Source: Gnomoniopsis sp. IMI 355080
Taxonomy: Eukaryota > Ascomycota > Sordariomycetes > Diaporthales > Gnomoniaceae
Assembly: GCA_027946555.1 (NCBI GenBank)
Contig: JAPEVC010000124.1
Location: 1-64,000, forward strand
Length of the DNA stretch: 64,000 nt
Reading direction: 5' to 3'
Position 1 is the stretch's first letter, and every line of letters starts with the position of its first letter. The notes under the pieces were generated by a model. The model saw nothing but the letters and a program-made list of their open reading frames with translations, searched no databases and had not been told where the DNA came from. Shown piece by piece: positions 43,778 to 55,362 of the stretch. The position numbers and the translations under genes were made by a program.

Positions 43778-45719
43778 TCTGCGCCGATATCTTGATGCAT
43801 ACTCGACGATGACGATGGATATGCGGCTATGTGACTTGACAGAGTCGATTACGATCATGGGTGTCTGGATTTGACGGGCGTTCAAATAGAAACAGGGATT
43901 GATACCCAGTTATCATAGGACTGGCTACGATGCGTCTCTTAAGAGCTAGCATCTCTGGAGGGAGTACATCAGGAATTGTACCCTGCAACAAAAGGGCAGC
44001 CGGATTGGATTGAAACATTCGCTATGCTGGTGACCGCTGGGTATTTCTTTCAGAGGAGTCATAGGCTGGCGAATTAAATTGTTTCCACGCACAAACTCGA
44101 AGAAACGCGGGTGATTGGGCTGTTGGATGCTTTTCAACCTTAAACGGCCAGACAGATCCATGATTTCGGGGCGATGTAGACTAATGATGTCTGCTAGGCG
44201 ACTGACTCCTAGACTGTCTAGATAGTTCCTCTGCTTCAAACCAAATACCTTGGTTGGGACTTGAAAACTTGTAATTACTTATGCGGAGCAGCCATCTGCA
44301 TCTGGACACAGATACCTCGTTGTTTGCGAAGTCACACTAGCTTGTACGCTGGTATTCCCAGAAGAACATCAAGCTTTGACTGTCACAGTATTACGTAGCA
44401 TTGACAGGGCCAAAGCCGTCAAGGCATCAGACTGCTGGGCTGAGATGACTGGGGACGCTTGAGTTGCCCCGCCCGAGTCCAGGGAAGGCTGCAAAGCCAG
44501 AGAAGCCAGGACAGTTGAAGAACCAGGAGAAGGAGGACCACGAGGGTATCGCTACGCTCACTGCCCCATACCTATCCCTCGGTAAGATCTGACTCTGGCA
44601 AAGGAACGGCATACACACTTGGCTCTGGAGAGTGGAGTAAAACAAAGGATCGACGGTCATTATGCAGGACCACGAGTGGGCCAACACAAAGGCGCATTGG
44701 CGCAACATTGAGATAATATTGGCTAAGAAGAAATAGGTCCATATGGCAGTCAAAGTGTACGTTTTCTCGAATTCGTGCAATAGTGCAGCTGAAGCCCAAG
44801 AGTTGCCTGGCATGAGGTGAGTGGCTATTCATTGCGCATTGCAAATCATAGTGTTCGCACGACGTTGTCAGCACTTTTGAGACAGCGAAGATCTTGGCTC
44901 TAAACCTTTTGATAGTACTGTTCGGAGAGAGATACCCCTCTTGATCCCTGTGGGAGGACCCTGCACCGAACACCTGCAGTATGACCCCGGCTATGCAGTC
45001 CATTCCGGTGCTAATCCCGATCAAGAGATCAATGAGAGGCATGCTTAGGTACGGTACGTACTTGCAAGACCTCTAAGATTGAAACATTTGCTCCTACCGT
45101 CAGTGCAAGCTGTTCCCATGATGGGCTTTGTCCATCAATTGCTATTACTCATTGTTCCATGCTATTTCTGTGCATTGGGGACAATAACCTTCTTCTACTC
45201 AACAAACCAATAATGCACAGCCAAGAAGAAGATCAAGAAGATCAATGGCCGGTACATAGCCCTTATCTTGCAACAATCAAGACGCGAACCGCGTCATTGT
45301 CATCTGTCCAACAAAAGACAATTGTTCAGACGAGGCCCTCCTTTTTGCACACATCACCGAAACCCACCCCAATGCTCCTTTTGTTATATGGTCCTTGAGT
45401 GCCACCACAAAGACATTCTTCCAGCTTAAAGCTGAGCGTGAGCCAGCAGTCAGTTGCCTGTCCTCGCTTGCAAGCGTAACCCCTGGGCTCCACGTTTCCT
45501 TTCCGTTTCGTTCCTGATTTGATTATCTTGATTCACTGAGTTCAACCGCTAATTCGGACATACCTACCCCCTTCCGAAACACATCACTGCCTACCTAAAC
45601 CCACCTTACTACCCACCTGACTCCCTATACGAACAGACCGTTGCTCACTTCACCTTCACCGCTCGAACCCTCAACAAACCAACACCACCCGCAACGTGTC
45701 GACAGAATAATCACCCACT
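43778..45719. other. Intergenic region, I9 inhibitor / Hook
   Basis: About 1.9 kb. An ATG-initiated minus-strand frame at 44572-45042 (156 codons) and another near 43946-44239 have no recognisable domain. The last 230 bp are C-rich with repeated CCTACC/ACCTAC, the probable leader and promoter of the Hook gene. Confidence 0.5.
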
Positions 45720-48700
45720 ATGCCGGGCTTTAACCAAGCCGCGCAGGGCGCACTGCTGAAATGGGTCAACACTTTTAATGTCGAAAAGCCCGCAGCGGCC
45801 ATAATCGACCTGGCCGATGGCTTTGCTTTTGCCCAGGTGCTCCACTACCTAGACCCAACCTACGACGTATCAGAGCTCGACCGCAATACTGGCTCCTCCC
45901 GCCAGCTTGTCCAGAAGCGCAACCTGCAGTCCGTCTACAAGGGCCTGTTCAAGTACATGCGCCGCGAAGCCCCCGACTGCGTGCCCCTCCAAAAGGTTGC
46001 CAACTTCCGCACCATTGCCGAGAACCCAGATGTCCAGGGCCTGACCCAGCTGGTCTCTGTCTTCCTGGCCACTGCGCTGTTCGGCAACGACGAGGACAAG
46101 CGTACCACCGCTGTGAATACCTTGCAGAAAGACTTCGACAATTCAGAAAAGGATGCGATCCGCCGTATAGTCGAGGAGAAGCAGATACAGATGAAGGAGC
46201 TAGCGGATGCAGCGTCCCTCGATGAGGACACCATCCAGCGCGATACGGGGCTGGAGGATGAGGAGGAGCGGATAAAGCTCACGGCCGAGCTCGAGAAGAA
46301 GGTACATGAGCTAGCCAACCAGCAAAAGCTCTACGCCGACCTCCACACTAGCCACGAGTATCTCCAAGAATCACACCAAGAGCTTAAGGACACCCTGGAA
46401 GAGGTACAAGGGAAGCTTGAGGACCTGAAGAAGCTACATGGCGCCGATGAGTCGCAACGTGTTCAAGTGTTGCAGGAGAAGATCGACGAGCAGGCCGCTC
46501 TAATCGCCAGTCAAGAAGAGGCCATCGAAGTGTACCAGACAAAACAGAAACAGCTGGAGATGGATGTCGAGCACTATAAGAAGATAAGCGAGGACAGTCA
46601 GGAGTACAAGGACAAGTATGATGAGCTGCATTTCCAGTTGCCCGAGCTCGAGAGGAGGGCAAATGCCGCCGACCGGTACAAGCAGAAGCTGCTTACCCAG
46701 CGTAACCTCGAGCAAGAGGTGACAAATCTGCAATTCGAGCTTGATTCCCGCAAGGAGCTCGACGACAAGCTTACAAAGGCCCTCCTTGAGAAGTCGCGCT
46801 TGCAAGCAACCGAGAAGGAGCTGCTAGCTGCCATGGCTACCAGCGAGCAATCTCTCAGTGACGAGCGTGCCCGCAAGGAGCACTTCAAGGAGCTGTATGA
46901 GGAGAAATGCGCTGATTATGAGAGTCTGCAACTACAGTATATGGCTAACGAGAAGTACATTGAGGAGCTTAAGGAGATGGGTGCGGGTGGCGAGATCCCG
47001 CGCTCATCCACACCCACCTCCGCTGATGGCGGGCTCGGCAACCTAGAGCAAGAGCTTGCACAAACCAGGCAAACTACTACCACTACTGCTAACGAAACCT
47101 CCAAGGTGAAGCTTCTCGAGGCTGAGCTCGAGGTACTCCGACACGGCGCCGCGACCTCAACGCAGGCAGACAGCTTGCGACGAGACTTGGACCGGGCCAA
47201 CGCGGAGCGGGATATCGCGGTCAAGAAGTACGAGGCCATTTTCGAGAAGCATGGCGTGGCGCAAGAGCAAATCGAAGCACTGATGAACAACATGACTGGT
47301 GAAGGGTTAGTCAAGAGTCTTGAGGAAGCAAACAGCTATGGGCCCTTAGCGTCGCTCACATCAAGCTTCTGCAGATCCATGGCGTTCAATAACTTGCGTG
47401 CATCGCAGCACAAAGCTCAACAAGATCTCAAGGAGCTCGAAAGCAAATACCGCAAGCTCGAGGAGTCCCTCAAGGACAAGGACCGGGAGAACTTGGCTAT
47501 GAAGACCGACTGTGCGTTACTTGAGGACAACCGCTATCACTTTGCTGGTATGGACGATGACGCTTACTCTATTGACTCCACAGTGGATGCCGTTGGCTCC
47601 GACCGCCTCGACGCCCTCGAGCAGCTCAAGCAGTCGGACCAGCTCATTGCCGGGTCACTCCGATCCGAGCTCGAGGCTTTGAGGTCCAAGTATGACAGCC
47701 TCGAGATCGAGAATAACCTGCACAAGTCCCAGCTGCTCGAGGCGCTCGTCGCTAAGGAGAAGCTCTCCAAGGAGAAGGACGTCGAGTCAACTGCCACAGA
47801 CCCAGCCATGGCGGAGGCGATGCAGGGCCAGAAGTCCAAGTTGGACAAGATGCGCGAGCATCTCTTGAAAATGAGAGAGGTAACGCCCAACTCCCTCACT
47901 TCTACTTCTGTCCCTTCAACTGTGATTGATTACGCCGGGAGCCCTGTACTTAGGGCGCCTTTGGTGTCTGATGGAGGCACAAGCCGGAGATCTTCCTCCG
48001 TGCTGGGCTCCATTGTTGAGACGGGCGAGCCAAGTGGCCGACCGGCTCCGCTCAGGCTTCCTACGACTCCTCCTGCTGTGCGAGTTTTCCTGCGACGTGT
48101 AACACCTCCACCAGAGATGCTTGCTCATCAGCAGAGAGTTGTCATGGAGCAGACCGTAGTGGAGCAGAAGAAGAAGCGCAACAGCTTTATGGGTATCTTC
48201 AAGAAGTCTACTTCGTAGACGTGTGCTTTTCTTTATTGTGATTTCATTGATATTTTGAGATGTGGTTGGCTGACCGTTGGCGTTTGTTTTGATTACAGCA
48301 AGTCGAGAAGGGCGATCAAGAGCGTTACGACCTCAAGAAGCAGATCAAGGCGCTGGAGTCGGGTTCAGCGTTGGCGGCGCAAAAGGTAAGTGTGGCTATT
48401 GCTTTTCCCCGTTTCAAGAACATTAATACTATAATAATTTCTTTCAAAATATGTTGTGTACAAAATTTTTGCCTCTTATCTCAAATCTGTGTTCCCCTCT
48501 TTTATACCTTCATGTGTCGGCTTCGGATAACCGATGTGTCTGGACACTGACATGACAACCTTCCCAGGCTGCCCACGAGCAGATCATCAAGAACCTCCAA
48601 CGCGAGAATGCCATGATCTCCACGGCATGGTACGACCTCACAAGCAGGCTTCAGAGCAACCATGTGGTGTTGCAGCGGAAAGACCAGCCAAAGAGCTGGC

Positions 48701-48825
48701 TCAACAAGCAGCGGCAGCTGGTGAACTGTGAGTTTGATGACCAAGGCCCTGTCCAAGAAGCAAAAGCTCTTTTTGCTACCGCATCTCCGCATACTGAACA
48801 ACAACTAGCTACACCGAGGAGATAG
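45720..48825 (+). CDS. hookA: Hook-family dynein-endosome adaptor
   Basis: Best model: 45720-47305, 47375-47879, 48299-48385, 48568-48727 and 48809-48825, giving 784 aa. Residues about 5-160 are the Hook domain that contacts dynein light intermediate chain (ALLKWVNTFNVEKPAAAIIDL, then VSELDRNTGSSR). About 180-700 is coiled coil. The C-terminal exons encode AAHEQIIKNLQRENAMISTAWYDL and KSWLNKQRQLVNSTPRR, the conserved end that joins the FTS/FHIP cargo complex. The 69-nt intron at 47306-47374 is in frame and stopless; removing it restores the helical register. The third junction leaves a 420-nt intron that is open for 112 codons (separate entry). Without splicing the frame would stop at 48218 and lose the conserved tail. 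Hook moves early endosomes along hyphal microtubules. Confidence 0.9.
47880..48218 (+). other. Open reading frame inside Hook intron: possible alternative C-terminus
   Basis: The intron at 47880-48298 stays in frame with the preceding exon for 112 codons before a stop at 48216-48218. The encoded tail is Ser/Pro-rich (TSRRSSSVLGSIVETGE), then basic, and ends KKKRNSFMGIFKKSTS. At 419 nt the intron is several times longer than most others in the window. Retention would replace the conserved Hook C-terminus. Confidence 0.4.
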
Positions 48826-49970
48826 AGGCTTTCGGATACGTGGTTACTTGCAGAACGCCTTCGTTCTCGTCTCGACACTTCAGACTCACTACTTCGCCTG
48901 CGGATATTGGCGTGGCAAGCGTAGGACAGCAACGCCGCAGTAAACCTTCGCAAAAAGCTCAACAACTTCTTGTTTCGCATAGCTTTGGGCTATTACGACT
49001 TCTTTCCGATTTCCATTACGGTTACGGTTGGTTATAGATAAGACCATCAGACGCGCGATCACACCGGCAAGGCCGGTGGTGGTGAGGGCGACGGCGGCAG
49101 CATCTTGAGCATCGCGTGTTTTCTTGATATATATTCCATAGCGTGGCGCATGATGCATGGCTTCCTGGATATGATTTAGCCGCCTTTGGCAGAACGGGGC
49201 AGGGGGCAACGCTTTTGATCCAGTGCTGGATTAGACATCGTGCTGTGAGGGAGAAGCTCTTTTTTTTTAAAGACACCTCAGATAGCGGCAGGTGACTTGA
49301 AGAGCATTAGCATTGGGCGTGCATTGGTAACGAGGTTACATGGCCATTTTTCCTCTTCTGATCAGATTGGGGCTGGGTTGCATATTCGTATATATTCGTT
49401 TATCCTGTTACTCACGTCTTCGCTACGCGGAACCCCTGGATGCGTAGACTAGTAGAGAATGGGATGGGATGTTGGCTCGTGAGAGACTAGGCGTGCTTCG
49501 TCTTCGCTATCGCCATAGCTTTTGTGTAACGGATGCCCTGAATACCCGCAGGCCAGATCATGACCTACTCCTCAAATGGCGTTCTCGAGAGCTTGAGGTG
49601 GTGCCTGCAAGGCCCCCATGGGCAATGATGCTGGCACGGCTGCGTCACCCAGCCTTGCTGGGTGGCTCTACAGGCATCACCTGATTGTTGGTCAAGATAT
49701 GCGATTTCGAACCGTCATAACGCAGGGTCGTTCGGTTTTGCTTATTTTTTCATCTTAAGACGTTCGGACAGGTAGGCTCAATGAAGAAGCACCAGAGACT
49801 CCGGGTTTCTTCAACATTCCTCATGACGGGGATAATTATATTATCAACTTGCCCTACTCCGAAAATTCCGGCAACAAAGACATTACCGCCATCCGCAACG
49901 CAACCAGGATTGACACCAATCCGGGCGCAGGAAATCCCCAGATCAGGAATGGATATGTTGTTCATCGCCT
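48826..49970. other. Convergent 3' flanks, Hook / NACHT-ankyrin gene
   Basis: About 1.15 kb between convergent stop codons. Short open frames only. A GC-rich inverted segment around 49643-49666 (TCACCCAGC...GCTGGGTGG) could form a small hairpin; no RNA gene fits it. Confidence 0.5.
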
Positions 49971-52900
49971 TCATGAACAACTTGACCAGGAAGCAAGCAA
50001 ACTATGGTGGATGATGCTCCGTAGCTCAGGTGGCGCTTGCAGCTCGCAACGCCTTTGGGTTTCAAAGTCCACCTTTCCCGTGCCCAAGAGCAGCTTCAAA
50101 GCTTGGATCAGATGCGCCGAAAAGTTTTCCTTCCTAGCGTTTGCCTCAACCGCTCCAACCTGTGCGTTCTTTCCGAGAAATACGGACCAGCTTGAATTTA
50201 TGTCACCGAATTCAGCAGGCCAGGTACCGTAAAGTGAGACGATCAGCTGCAAGGGGCTTTCGCCATTGCTGGTAACCAGATTAGGATCCAGATGCTCAGA
50301 CAGAAAAAATACATCACACAAGGCCTTGAAATCTTCACTTTGAGGGTCCGGTCGACGTCGTATGAATCGTTCTAGGATGGTGTAGCCAGTATTGTCTCGA
50401 GAATTGACGTCCACTCTCAGACTTTGTAAGAGGCTCATTCCAAATTGGGATAGCTGGTAATCCACGAACATTTGTTTCCCATGCTGATACGAAAAACACC
50501 ATGACAAAGGCGATCGCCCTAGATTGTCACGGCAGTCTAGGTCGCACTCCGGGTTCGAGATCAGCTCTGTCCAGGGATGCAGATGGTAGAAACAGTCGTG
50601 CTCGTACAAAGACGACGCGAGTAGAAAAGGAAGCTGGTGGTCTTCGCACTCGGGACACCTGACCAATGTGTTGGGATCGACCCCAGCTTGGATAAGGCAT
50701 CTCGCTACCTTCGAGTGGTAGCGCCGGCTTGGTGGACACGTTTCGGACAATACCAGATCCGTGGCTTTCATGCCCTTATCGTCACGGATACTCAAATCCA
50801 GTTCTGGCTGCGAAAGACAGATCTTTGCAACATCAATATTTGCTTGATGATACGAAAGCCTCAGCGCAATATGTAAAGCTGTTTGCCCACGCTCGTGTTG
50901 GGCATTCACGTTGGCTCCGCGCAAGTAAGCATCCCTCACCATATCCGGAGATGCTTTTGCCACTGCAAAACGCAGGTAATTGTCAAGAAGGCATTGGACA
51001 CCGTCGGCGAACTCGAGATAAATAGACATCAGCGACGAGAATCCCATGATGACGGCATATTCCAGCATGCTTCTTCCAGCCCAGACTCTTTCTGTGAGGA
51101 GGCTTGGGATCTGATGGATGGCTTGGCGGACAAAAGGTAAGTGAACCTGTGTCGGAAGGGACACTCTGCTTGCCCGCTCCTCTTTTCTTGCACAATAGTC
51201 TGGAAAGACTGAAAATTCTACGAAGAGGTCAAGCATCTCTTCTGTCTTGATATCATGGCACATGTCAACAATGTCGCTGCGACAGTGCCCGTCCTCCAGT
51301 GCCTTCCGCAACAACTGCAAGTCCTCCAATTCAATGAGAACTGACAACAAGCAGCTATCCTTCATAGCCTGCAGAGTCTTGATGCTACTTCTTTTCGGCG
51401 AAATAAGATTGGAAGGAACGCTCGCAGGATCTAGGCCTAATGATGCATAAGCCGTAGCAAAATGGCCGTTGAAGATGGCAGCAATAAGCGCTGACGGGAA
51501 CTGCTCGCCTTCGATATTTCGAGCATAATCATCACCAGTGTTTGGCAGCAGCTGAAAGAGATTGTGGTAACCTTGGCTGGCTACAATGTAGAAAAGTGGT
51601 GTTTCAATCCCCTGATAACGTAGTGTGTCGTACTTCACGAACAGATTGCGTATCAGGATCCATTGTTCGACAGGAAAGCTTTCAATAAAGCTTTGTTGGA
51701 ATATCCCCAGTGCATGTGCCTCGCTTGAGTGAAATAAAAAATTCCGAGATGCGTATGCAAGAAAAGGAAACTTGATATTTGCTTGTTCTCGGAAGTCTTG
51801 CTGTCGTTTTGTTGTAATGATGCTCGTTTCTTGAGAAGCCTGGTTTTGCCCCTTGCTCGCGGACTTCATGTTGCGATAGATACTTCGGGCTTGACACTCT
51901 TCAAGAAGTGGGAGATGTTCCGCCATGGGAGCGTGAAGTTGTTGCAAGCAACTTGCCCTCAATATCTCGTGGCCGTCAATAATTGTTCGTCCTCCGAATA
52001 TGGCCTGCAGCCCACCTTCACGCAGGAATTCCCTCACGGTCTCGTGTATGAATTGAACGGTAGGCTTCTCGGAACGAGTGACTTCCGCCAATCCTTTTGA
52101 AATGCGACGCACGTCCGTCGCGATGGTTTGGCCAGAAACCGGGAGGAGTTGGAATGGGGTGCCGTAGCGTTCGTGAAGAACAACGTACAATTCTTCGGGT
52201 CTTAGGGGCTGTTCTGCCCGGAAGATTATCTGAATGAGTCGAATAAAGTCTGCTATGTAGTTGTCGTCTTTCTCGATAATGTCTTTGAACAGCCCATACA
52301 GCGCGATCGCCTCACCCGGGCCGGGTATTTCTTTAGCTGCTCTTGGAATCTCCTGAAGGTGCTGCCAAACAATGTCCATTCGGTCACGTTGTATTGACAA
52401 TTCGTTCAGTTGGTGAACGACTAGGTTTACCCACAGAAAGATACCGGATGACTTGACCAGAATCTCTGTTTTGATCTTGTCCAGAAGGTCTGCATCGACG
52501 TCCTTGTTAACTCGAAGGAATGAGTCGATGTACGTCTTGATGTCCTCATCATGGTTTCGTTCTTTTTCCAAAGTCAATGTGAGCCTATAGCTGTGATATC
52601 AGTCTTCTAATTCTTGGAAGACAAAATACTAGAATCAACATGACACGACGAGCTGGGGTTCCAATGTCAAGTGGGGTTGAGGCTCGTCACCTGTGAAGTG
52701 AGAACTGGATTGAATGAAGGATTGAACTCAATACTCACCTCGTTCTTAGAATGATCTGGGGATAGTGCCTGCTCGAAAAACAGACGCGGAAAGTCCGGGA
52801 CTGCGTGCTGGCCACAAGACCCTCGAAATGGTTGATCATTTCTCGAATTTCAGAGACTGGACACTCGTCAAGGGCATCGACGAAGCAGTATGTCCGTTTT

Positions 52901-53682
52901 CTCACATGGTCAAGAAAGAGAACAGCTTCCTTGAAGACTTCTTTCACCATTTGGAGGCTCCACCCATTCTCAAGAATGTTGAGATAACCACTCCTTTGAC
53001 AATGGTCCAAGGCTTTAAGCAAGCTCGGTTCCTTGTCGAATAGATTGTATAACAGGGATCGGTACATACCCAGAATAGACTTTTCGAAGTCATTACCGCG
53101 GGCATTGAAGAAGAACGAGACCACTATGCTGGACCTTCGAACTCCGGACGCCTTCATCGACTGATACAGATACTTCATGGCGATCGACTTTCCAGTTCCA
53201 GGATTTCCCTGGATCCAAAAGAAGCCGTCATTGGCCCCTAGGGTTCTCGATGTGAGCCATTCCTTATAATCTTGTCGTTCCTGAATCCAGGCGCAAGTTT
53301 TCCATTCCGCTTGTCGCAGATTTTGGAGTCGGCTATCAAGCTGAGAAAAGCGAAGACGCTCCTTCAACTCGAATTTCTCGCGCTGCGAAAGACCATCTGA
53401 TAGATGCATGTTGAACGGTATGTTTTCGGAGGCCTTGTTTTCACTATGAAAAGCAGAGCCGTGGAAGTGGTTGATGGTGGTAACATTCCCATGGATGTTG
53501 TCTCTGTGTACGTTTCCATTCAACATTCGAGATTGCCCTGAAGCAGCGGCATTTTGAACCGATATATATGGCCTTGGAGAAGGACTGCAAATTCGCTTGG
53601 GTTGCTCCTCGGGACCACACAGAGTGTCAGACGCGCTGGAGCCTCGCCGTCGCTTCTCGGCGCCGTGGGGAACCACCTGCAT
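49971..53682 (-). CDS. NOD-like receptor: N-terminal amyloid-like motif, NACHT, ankyrin repeats
   Basis: Two exons: 53682-52739 and 52584-49971, giving about 1185 aa. The first ATG in frame is at 53682; the frame is open to 53697 only via TTG. Residues 1-45 are disordered. Residues about 49-80 (QSRMLNGNVHRDNIHGNV and on) are a short Gly/Asn/His-rich motif in place of an effector domain. NACHT-family blocks follow: LRFSQLDSR, Walker A GNPGTGKS at 159-166, Walker B YCFVDALDEC at 265-274, and the sensor SSRHYP near 304. A winged-helix-type segment (RPEELYVVLHERYG) precedes degenerate ankyrin repeats from about 560 to the end (NAQHERGQTALHIALRLSY is the clearest). Such receptors serve non-self recognition and regulated cell death in fungi. 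It is divergent from the small PigL_N gene, with 753 bp between starts. Confidence 0.88.
53443..53538 (-). other. HET-s-like amyloid motif candidate in the receptor N-terminus
   Basis: Encodes residues about 49-80 of the NACHT receptor. The core GQSRMLNGNV is matched by SQQARIFNGNM at the end of the adjacent small protein, and a second weaker NxxHGNV unit follows at once. Arg-hydrophobic-x-x-Gly-Asn spacing is the signature of the HET-s beta-solenoid repeats. Receptor N-terminal placement is the known arrangement. Confidence 0.5.
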
Positions 53683-54435
53683 GATGGCCGGGTACAAGAT
53701 GGCAGCCGCGGGTTGGACCTCTTGAATTGATAGTTCAGCAATAATGTGGAAAAGACTTTACAAAAAACGAGTATTAGTTTTTTCACAAGAAGATGGAATT
53801 TTCCCAGCCGTCCAAAAGATGTCTCCAGAAAGACTCACCAAAGATTTCAGTTCAGGATAGAATCGTCGTCAGCGATCGGATCGAGAGGAAGGTTTTGCGC
53901 GAGGCGCAGTGAGCCACAGCGTTTAGGAGATAGTACAAGGCAGCTACGGCGAGGGCGCCCACGATCAAATCCGACAAAGAATTTTCATATCTCATATATA
54001 AAAACAGATGGGCCAATGGAGTTGTCATTTTCAGAGTGGTCGAAATGTGGCTTGCAGACAATTATGCCTGCTTCCGTCCGACGTACAAGCCGGCTGAAGC
54101 ATATGGTCACCAATCATTGGGTCAAAATTCATTGCCTTGAGTGGTGGCGTCCTTCATGTGGGATCCAGATTGCATGATTTCCTACTGCCCTGCAAGGGGC
54201 AAGTACACCTCCAGTGTTGTAGGCAACCAACAGGGCTGTGGTAAGTTCCAAGGTTGGATCAAATTGCAGAGGCGTACACCGATGGACACAGTCGCTAGTC
54301 ATAGACATTAGCCATGTAATACTGTGGCAGGACCTAGGATCTTCATCTGGATATATTATCGTTCAGGAAGTCCCTCCACTTAGTTTCCTAAGATTGTCTC
54401 CATTTGATGAGTCTAGTGAATTGTAAATCAACAAT
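53683..54435. promoter_or_regulatory. Shared divergent promoter of receptor and small-effector candidate
   Basis: 753 bp between the start codons of the receptor (-) and the PigL_N protein (+). TATATAAAAA lies at 53995-54004. No gene-length frame is visible. Head-to-head arrangement suggests coordinated expression, which is an inference. Confidence 0.45.
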
Positions 54436-55362
54436 ATGCCAGTCGAGCCTCTTAGTATCACAGCGAGTGTGATTGGTGTCACTCGAATGGCATACGATAG
54501 TTGCAAAGCCCTGAACGACATTATCAAAGGCTTGAAGAACGCCCCAGCTTCACTTGAAGTTCTTCAGACCGGTCTCGACTCGTTTGAGGCGGTGCTCAAA
54601 CCTTTGGAGCGAGATCTTACGAGTGCCAACGTCGCAGGCCTCTCGTCTCAGCAGCGAGCAAGTCTCGAGGCCCTACAGCCGGTCCTACAGTTGTGCAGGA
54701 CCGCCTGTGATGACTTCTCCAAAAGGCTCACCGAACTGACGTCTCATTCCAATGAGGGCCGATTCGCGTTGCGAGATCGGTTTCGCCTTCATTTCAACGA
54801 TAGCGACATTCGTATTCTGAAGGAAAACTTGGCGCAAGGGCAACGTACCTTAAGTGATGCGCTCGGCTTCGCAAACCTGTGCGCATTCCAAGATTAGGAA
54901 ACGAGGGCAGACAGTTCAATGCTAACAAAGGTTCATATCAGGAATATTGCGACCAACAATCAAAAACTGCTTGACGAGCGCGCCGCTTCTTTCGCCCAGT
55001 CTATGGGAGACATCGGCGGCAAATTGAAAGGCTTAGAGCTATCCATGGAAGCATTGTCTGTATCTTCTGCAAGAATCACGCAGAAAGACGTTGCCCAGGT
55101 TCGGAAGGTACTTGAGCAGCACGATCAAATCCTCAAGACAAGCCTCCGAGTCTACCAACCTGCACTCAAGGAGACAAGCACTTTGGCGGGTACAAAGGTG
55201 AAATACGAACGGGCTCTTGACAACGCCAGAGTATTGGCAGGGAATATTGATTTCCACGGTGAAGCTCCCTCGACATATGTTGAAAGCGCAGTTGCAAGTC
55301 AACAGGCGCGGATTTTCAATGGTAACATGTCTCTCGAGGCAGCAAAGTCTTTCTGGAATTAG
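54436..55362 (+). CDS. Small PigL_N/STAND N-terminal-domain protein with C-terminal amyloid-like motif
   Basis: Two exons: 54436-54878 and 54942-55362, giving 287 aa. The 63-nt intron uses donor GTGCGC and acceptor TATCAG and restores LGFANLNIATNN, a block common in this family; unspliced, the protein would stop at 153 aa. The N-terminal domain (PLSITASVIGVTRMAYDSC through LKNAPASLEVL) is the fungal STAND-protein N-terminal type, called PigL_N in domain collections. It is all helical, with a mildly hydrophobic first helix. Normally such domains are fused to NACHT receptors; here it stands alone next to a receptor that lacks one. The final residues (about 264-287) carry QQARIFNGNM and end KSFWN. 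I propose an effector activated by the neighbouring receptor. The domain call is fair; the effector role is inferred. Confidence 0.82.
55288..55359 (+). other. HET-s-like amyloid motif candidate at effector C-terminus
   Basis: The last 24 codons before the stop. The pattern is A/Q-R-hydrophobic-x-x-Gly-Asn-hydrophobic, then a helix-breaking gap and SFWN at the end. HET-s also has such a core and an aromatic Phe-Trp near its end. Only one repeat unit is present here, against two in HET-s. Confidence 0.5.

Noticed and set aside
44572..45042. 156-codon minus-strand frame between the I9 gene and Hook
   Set aside because: ATG start and length are acceptable, but the sequence matches nothing I know and shows no splice structure; not supported as a gene.
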